In this document: one piece after another, positions 59,513-64,000 of the stretch
How the letters are laid out: each line of letters opens with the position of its first letter
Numbering within the stretch: the stretch's first letter is position 1
Assembly: GCA_025517425.1 (NCBI GenBank)
Contig: JAOPJY010000002.1
Span: forward strand, 434,001-498,000
Direction of reading: 5' to 3'
From: Halobacteria archaeon AArc-dxtr1
GTDB taxonomy: Archaea > Halobacteriota > Halobacteria > Halobacteriales > Natrialbaceae
Length of the DNA stretch: 64,000 bases
The notes under the pieces: model-generated
The model's database searches: none
What the model was told of the DNA's origin: nothing
Seen by the model: the letters and a program-made list of their open reading frames with translations, nothing else
Program-made: the position numbers and the translations under genes

Positions 59513-60856
59513 ATGACTGCTACGAAACGGGAACTGCTGGCGCTCTCGGGCGCTGTCCTCGTCGGCCTCGCCGGCTGTCTGGGCGACGAGCCAGACGATG
59601 ACCGGGACGGGAACGGAAGCGGTGGCGAAACGACGGTAGAGACGACCGCCGAGCGCATCGAGCCCGAGATCGAACCGGCAGCGGTAGATGCGCTCGTCGA
59701 GGGGAACACGCGCTTTGCGTTCGACCTGTTCGAGGCGCTCGTCGACGCCGAACCCGCCGCGGATCACTTCGTCTCGCCGTTTAGCATCTCCGCAGCGCTG
59801 GCGATGACCTGGGCGGGAGCCCGCGGCGAGACCGAACCGGAGATGGCCGACACGTTGCACTTCGCGCTCGATCAGGACGACCTTCACCCGGCATTCAACG
59901 CGCTCGATCGGGAGCTGGCAGAGCGAAGTGAGGGCGGTGGGGGCAGCGGGAACGAGGAAGACGACGGCGACCCGTTCGAGCTGAACGTCGCCAACGCACT
60001 CTGGCCTGCCGAGCGCTTCGACGTTCGCGAGCCGTTTCTCGAAACGATGGCTGACCACTACGGCGCCAGGCCCGTCTCCCTAGACTTCGGCGGCGATCCC
60101 GAGGGTGCGAGCGAGACGATCAACGACTGGGTCGACGACCAGACTGAGGGGCGGATCGACGACCTCGTGTCCCCGGGCCAGTTCGACGACCTGACGGCGA
60201 TCGTGCTGACGAACGCGATCTACTTCCTCGCGGGCTGGGCCGAGGAGTTCGACGAGAGTGGGACCCACGACGCCGCGTTCACGGCGCTCGATGGGACGAC
60301 CGACGAGGTGGCGATGATGTCCCAGACCGAGACGTTCCCCTACGCCGAGGTCGACGGCCACCAGCTCGTGGAACTTCCGTACGTCGGCGGGGAGACCAGT
60401 ATGGTCGTCCTCCTTCCCGAGGCCGGCGAGTTCGAGGCGTTCGAGGCGTCACTCGATACCGACCGCGTAGACGACCTGCTCGCGGAACTCGAGGAGCAAC
60501 ACGGCCAGGTCGAACTGCCTCGGTTCGAGATCGAATCCGACTACGAACTGCACACGGTGCTCGAGGCGCTCGGAATGGAGCGACCGTTCGACTCCCACGA
60601 GTCGGACCTCACCGGGCTCATCGATCGCGATGACCTGCACATCACCGACGTGGTTCACGAGGCGTTCGTCGCCGTCGACGAGGAGGGAACCGAAGCCGCC
60701 GCTGCGACCGCGGTGATCGGCGGCGCCGACTCGGCGCCACCGGCTGTAGAGTTCGAGCTGACTGTCGACCGACCGTTTCTGTTCCTGATCCGCGATCGGC
60801 CGACCGATTCGGTGCTCTTCCTCGGACGGGTCGTCACGGTTCCGAGGGATCCGTAA
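59513..60856 (+). CDS. Lipoprotein serpin with predicted Asp at P1
   Basis: This 447-residue serpin has a lipoprotein signal ending in the lipobox LAGC, an acidic/Ser/Gly linker and a full serpin domain starting NTRFAFDLFEAL. The reactive loop reads EEGTEAAAATAVIGGADSAPP. Aligned to alpha-1-antitrypsin without gaps (SIPPEVKF against SAPPAVEF) it gives P1-P1' as D406-S407. The small residues in the hinge indicate an inhibitory serpin. An Asp at P1 suggests a target protease that cuts after Asp. Confidence 0.88.
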   Translation: MTATKRELLALSGAVLVGLAGCLGDEPDDDRDGNGSGGETTVETTAERIEPEIEPAAVDALVEGNTRFAFDLFEALVDAEPAADHFVSPFSISAALAMTWAGARGETEPEMADTLHFALDQDDLHPAFNALDRELAERSEGGGGSGNEEDDGDPFELNVANALWPAERFDVREPFLETMADHYGARPVSLDFGGDPEGASETINDWVDDQTEGRIDDLVSPGQFDDLTAIVLTNAIYFLAGWAEEFDESGTHDAAFTALDGTTDEVAMMSQTETFPYAEVDGHQLVELPYVGGETSMVVLLPEAGEFEAFEASLDTDRVDDLLAELEEQHGQVELPRFEIESDYELHTVLEALGMERPFDSHESDLTGLIDRDDLHITDVVHEAFVAVDEEGTEAAAATAVIGGADSAPPAVEFELTVDRPFLFLIRDRPTDSVLFLGRVVTVPRDP

Positions 60857-60916
60857 GCCATCTTGCCGGTCGGAATTAGGGAGCAATTTACAACGCCGGC
60901 TAACGAATTGCCGGTA

Positions 60917-61246
60917 ATGAGCAGGGTACTCCTCGCGATCATCGTCCTCATCCCGCTGGCGTGGCACCTCGGGCTGATTGCGGTGGTCTACTACGATACC
61001 GGTCGCATGCCCTTAGAGCGGCGCAAATGGCTACTCATCGTCGGTCTGATCCCGATATTCGGCTTCTTCATGTACCTCTTCGAGCGTAGCGAACTCGACT
61101 ACGACCCCGAAGAGGATCCGTACGCAGGGGGCAAGTACAACGTCCACCCCTCGCGGGCGGACGATTTCCCGCTCGCGGAAGATGGTGAGGATGTCGACCG
61201 AGAGCGACGCCGGGTAGACGAGCAACGAGAGCACGACGACCAGTAA
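60917..61246 (+). CDS. Small two-helix membrane protein with acidic tail
   Basis: This 109-residue protein has two membrane helices (about residues 2-24 and 37-54) joined by a short loop, then a cytoplasmic tail rich in Asp, Glu and Arg (YDPEEDPYAGGKYNVHPSRA). The pattern resembles small haloarchaeal membrane proteins of unknown function. The ATG at 60917 is preferred to an in-frame ATG/GTG 18 codons upstream. Confidence 0.6.
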   Translation: MSRVLLAIIVLIPLAWHLGLIAVVYYDTGRMPLERRKWLLIVGLIPIFGFFMYLFERSELDYDPEEDPYAGGKYNVHPSRADDFPLAEDGEDVDRERRRVDEQREHDDQ

Positions 61247-61309
61247 GTGGCGTCCTCGGAGTGCGCTGGCACGGCCGAAAAAGGGAACGTGAAGCGACGC
61301 AGTCGCGAG

Positions 61310-61316
61310 ACTTTAT
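61310..61316 (+). promoter_or_regulatory. TATA element of the DUF2391-like gene
   Basis: CTTTATT is centred 28 bases before the ATG at 61341, which fits a leaderless transcript. Confidence 0.5.
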
Positions 61317-61340
61317 TCGGCCGCCACGTCACGTCCGAGC

Positions 61341-61982
61341 ATGTCATCGCCACCGGATCGAACACCCGGAACGGACGAGCGGGGGACGGGAGACGTCGAC
61401 GCGCTGCTCGAACAACTCGACACCTTGGCAGAGACCGTCGACGATCCCGAGGAGCGTCGCGAAGTGCGAAAATCGATGCGACTCGCCTCGCGAATCGGCA
61501 CCAACGGGGTCGTCAGTCGCGTAATCACGGAGTTTACACGAAAGGACAAAGCTGAGGCGTTCATCGGCAGCGTCCTCGTGGGTCTCCCCCTGCTCGTCGA
61601 AGACGGTGTCCTCGATATCGGTGCGTTCCTCGCGGACCGACCGGCGTTTTTCCTCGCGAACGCGGGGCTGACGGTCGCGCTCGTGGTCGGCATTCTGTAC
61701 GTAGCTGACTTTCGGGACGTGCGGGTCTCCCGGCCCTACTTCGGTGTCGTTCCGCGACGGCCCGTCTGGGTGCTCGGAATCGCGGTCGCGACGGCGGGCG
61801 CGATGATGACGCTGTGGGGGCGCGTCTCGTGGGAAGAGCCGTGGCTCGCGGTCTGTCAGGTGTCGGTGATCGCCACCGGGATGGCTGTCGGCGGATCGCT
61901 GGGTGATATCCTTCCAGGAGAGCACTCGCGAGCGGAGACGGCGAACGCGACAGGGGAGGAGACCGCGACACGAGAAGCATAG
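61341..61982 (+). CDS. DUF2391-like membrane protein
   Basis: This 213-residue protein has an acidic, helical N-terminal part (LEQLDTLAETVDDPEERREV) and about four membrane helices from residue 75 on. KDKAEAFIGSVLVGLPLLVEDGVLDIG and VRVSRPYFG resemble the DUF2391 family. The function is unknown. It converges with the acyl-CoA synthetase gene, 28 bases apart. Confidence 0.65.
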   Translation: MSSPPDRTPGTDERGTGDVDALLEQLDTLAETVDDPEERREVRKSMRLASRIGTNGVVSRVITEFTRKDKAEAFIGSVLVGLPLLVEDGVLDIGAFLADRPAFFLANAGLTVALVVGILYVADFRDVRVSRPYFGVVPRRPVWVLGIAVATAGAMMTLWGRVSWEEPWLAVCQVSVIATGMAVGGSLGDILPGEHSRAETANATGEETATREA

Positions 61983-62009
61983 CGTGGAGGGTCGGGCGCA
62001 GACGAGCGC

Positions 62010-63968
62010 TTACTCAGCGTACATATCGGCCACGCGGTCGTCGTACCGATCTAAGATGACTCGGCGCTTTTTCTTCATCGTCGGCGTGAGCATCTCGTTT
62101 TCCTCGGTGAACTCCTCGGGGAGGAGGCGGAACTGTTTGATCTGTTCGTGGGGTTCGAACCCCTCGTTTATCTTGTCGACCTCTTTGCTGACGTAGGTCC
62201 GAACGTGCTCGTTGTCGACGAACGCTTCCGGGTTGTCAGGGATGTCGAGACCGACGCCGGAGAGCCATTTCCGAATGTGGTCGGTGTTCGGCACCAAGAG
62301 CGCGCCGACGAACTTCTCGCCATCGCCGACGACGAGACACTGCTCGACCACCTCGCTGGCCGCGAAGGCGTCCTCGATCGGTCCCGGCGCGACGTTCTTC
62401 CCGGTCGAGAGGACCAAAATCCGTTTCAGTCGCTCGCGGAACTCGAGGTAATCGTCGGGCCGGCGGTGGACGATGTCGCCGGTGCGAAACCACGGTCGGC
62501 CGCCGTCGTCGGCCTCGACGAACGCGCGCTCGGTTTTCCTGGGCTTGTTCCAGTAGCCGTCGGTGACGTTCGGCCCTCGGACGAGCAACTCGCCGACGTC
62601 GCCCTCGTCGTCCTCGAACGACGACTGGGTGACGACGCTCTCGTCGATGCGAATCTCGACGCCAGGAAGCGAGGGACCGATCGTCCCGATCTCGGGCGCC
62701 TCCGTCGGGTTAGCTGCGACAACCGGGGCGGTCTCGGTCAGCCCATATCCCTCGTAGATCGGCAGTCCCATCCCGTGATACAGCGTACACAGGTCAGCAG
62801 AGAGGCTACCGCCGCCGCTGATCAGCAGTTCGATCTCGCCACCAAGGGCCTCCCGAATCGATTTGAACACGAGGCGATCGGCGAGTCGCTGTTTGATTCG
62901 GAGCCCCCGGTCCGGGTCGTCGGTGCGCTGGTAGGTCGCCCCGGTTCGAACCGCCCAGCGGAAGATACGCCGCTTGATCCGGGAGCCACTTGCCTGCTCG
63001 CGGGCGGCGTCGTAGATCTTCTCGTAGACCCGCGGGACGCTCGTGGCCGTTGTCGGACTGACGAGCGCGAAGTCGTCCCGGAGGGTGTCGGGGTTCTCGG
63101 CGTAGGCGACCGAGCCCCCGCTTGCGAACAACAGAAAGTGTCCTGCAGTGCGCTCGAAGACGTGTGCGAGGGGGAGATACGAGACGACGCGAGTCGTCTC
63201 GTCGATTACGGGTATCCCGTCGGGTTTGTCCGGCCTGGGACCGTACCGACGCCGGATCTGGGAGACGTTCGACCGGAAGTTTCGGTGGGTGAGTTTGACG
63301 CCTTTTGGCTTTCCGGTGGTCCCGCTCGTGTAGATCAGGCTCGCCACGTCGTCCATCGCGGGCGCATCGACCCACTCCTGATAGGTCGGTTCGTCGAACG
63401 CGGCCGCGCCGCGGTCGTGAACATCTGCGAGCGTCAGGACGTCATCGCGGTCGCCGTAGCCGTCGACACCGTCCATCGAGACGATGAACTCGAGATCGAG
63501 GTCGTCCTCGACTGCAAGCACCTGTTCGAGCAGCGCTTCGTTCTCCACGACGACGCCGTCGGCGTCGGGGTCGTCGAGGAGGTAGCGGACGTTGTCCGTC
63601 GAGGATTTCGGGTAGATCGTGGTGACGACGGCGCCGGCCGACAGCAACGCAAAGTCCGTCTGGGCCCACTCCATACGGGTGTTCGCAAAGATGGCGACGC
63701 GATCGCCCCGGTCGACGCCGAGATCGCGAAAGCCGGCCGCCAGATGGCGGACAATCTGGCGCATCTCTGCGTAGGTGAGCGCCCGGAACTCGCCGATCTC
63801 GGCCGCAGGAACGATGTCCGGCGCCAGCGACCGATCGTAGACGCCACCTTTGTACCGCTGGGCCGGTCTGTCGGGGAACCGATCCGCGGCGTCCTCGAAC
63901 AGGCGTCCGAGGGTAGTCTCGCCCGTCACCTCGTCGTCGTACTCGCGTTCGGCGTCCCGCCAGTCCAT
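62010..63968 (-). CDS. Long-chain acyl-CoA synthetase (AMP-forming)
   Basis: This 652-residue enzyme activates fatty acids to acyl-CoA. The AMP-binding P-loop is IYTSGTTGKPKGV, followed by the GYGLTETAPV motif, WFRTGDIVHRRPDDY and KRILVLSTGKNVAPGPIED, in the order of the large ACSL-type synthetases. The ATG at 63968 gives a standard N-terminus (MDWRDAEREY); a GTG at 63995 is the alternative. It is the last gene of the window, with 32 bases left at the edge. Confidence 0.93.
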   Translation of the reverse strand: MDWRDAEREYDDEVTGETTLGRLFEDAADRFPDRPAQRYKGGVYDRSLAPDIVPAAEIGEFRALTYAEMRQIVRHLAAGFRDLGVDRGDRVAIFANTRMEWAQTDFALLSAGAVVTTIYPKSSTDNVRYLLDDPDADGVVVENEALLEQVLAVEDDLDLEFIVSMDGVDGYGDRDDVLTLADVHDRGAAAFDEPTYQEWVDAPAMDDVASLIYTSGTTGKPKGVKLTHRNFRSNVSQIRRRYGPRPDKPDGIPVIDETTRVVSYLPLAHVFERTAGHFLLFASGGSVAYAENPDTLRDDFALVSPTTATSVPRVYEKIYDAAREQASGSRIKRRIFRWAVRTGATYQRTDDPDRGLRIKQRLADRLVFKSIREALGGEIELLISGGGSLSADLCTLYHGMGLPIYEGYGLTETAPVVAANPTEAPEIGTIGPSLPGVEIRIDESVVTQSSFEDDEGDVGELLVRGPNVTDGYWNKPRKTERAFVEADDGGRPWFRTGDIVHRRPDDYLEFRERLKRILVLSTGKNVAPGPIEDAFAASEVVEQCLVVGDGEKFVGALLVPNTDHIRKWLSGVGLDIPDNPEAFVDNEHVRTYVSKEVDKINEGFEPHEQIKQFRLLPEEFTEENEMLTPTMKKKRRVILDRYDDRVADMYAE

Positions 63969-64000
63969 ACGAGTGCGTGGTAGAGGCTCCCGCACGATAA

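Noticed and set aside
62148-63983. 611-codon open frame opposite the acyl-CoA synthetase
   Set aside because: The minus-strand gene has full family motifs; the plus frame is its low-complexity shadow.

Overview
The window is a stretch of haloarchaeal chromosome, most likely from the Natrialbaceae (Haloterrigena/Natrinema-like). The evidence is high GC, a very acidic predicted proteome, AT-rich TATA elements 25-30 bases before start codons with leaderless or nearly leaderless starts, an archaeal A-type ATPase, a PAN proteasomal ATPase, a doublet histone, an archaeal CCA-adding enzyme, archaeal-type RNase P RNA and a proton-pumping rhodopsin closest in sequence to deltarhodopsins. No rRNA and no CRISPR array were seen.

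Layout. 0-9.3 kb: a SAM methyltransferase and the A-type ATPase genes H, I, K, E, C, F, A, B. A T-run and a fresh TATA box separate HI from KECFAB, a 26-codon ORF links E to C, and the genes end at B without subunit D. 9.3-19.8 kb: housekeeping and small regulatory genes (HVO_0476-type zinc protein, winged-helix regulator with membrane partner, Pcm-like methyltransferase, REC-GAF-GAF-HTH_10 regulator, sulfatase-fold hydrolase, TruA, PepF). 19.8-25.5 kb: bacteriorhodopsin, PAN, pyruvoyl arginine decarboxylase, and a two-gene signalling unit made of a soluble chemotaxis transducer and a PAS histidine kinase. 25.6-31.2 kb: membrane proteins, a TetR regulator, a degenerate prenyl-synthase-like protein flanked by repeated operators, and a K+ channel.

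31.2-38.2 kb reads as an accessory island with lower GC in its first half. It carries a tnpB remnant, a second soluble transducer with an unusual sensor domain, a VapBC toxin-antitoxin pair with a 20-base operator palindrome, and a metal (probably copper) module: Tat-exported DUF305 protein, His-rich CPH-type (CopB) P-type ATPase, a truncated gene and a SHOCT membrane protein. It ends at a CAU tRNA.

38.4-46.4 kb: MoaB, tRNA-Asn, CCA-adding enzyme, a histone/histone-deacetylase-like pair in one transcription unit, a multi-OB-fold ssDNA-binding protein, tRNA-Arg followed by a dense array of copies of its own 3' end, a rubrerythrin-like mini-protein, RNase P RNA and an AMMECR1 protein. 46.5-52.5 kb: an ABC exporter, nicotinate phosphoribosyltransferase and nicotinamidase (NAD salvage), and a Hvo_1808-type surface protein. 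52.6-54.4 kb: an IS1341-type element with a 47-residue divergent ribbon-helix-helix-like ORF and a TnpB whose second RuvC acidic residue appears to be Gly. 54.4-64 kb: thioesterase, GNAT acetyltransferase, PAP2 phosphatase, DUF5806 protein, thiolase, a lipoprotein serpin with a predicted Asp at P1, DUF2391-like protein and an acyl-CoA synthetase.

The observations I rate most worth following are the TnpB with a likely defective RuvC site plus its small divergent partner, the tRNA-Arg 3'-end repeat array, the P1-Asp serpin, the soluble transducer with a histidine-kinase-type sensor domain, and the repeated operators around 26.7 kb. Functions are read from motifs remembered from families; no database search was possible.
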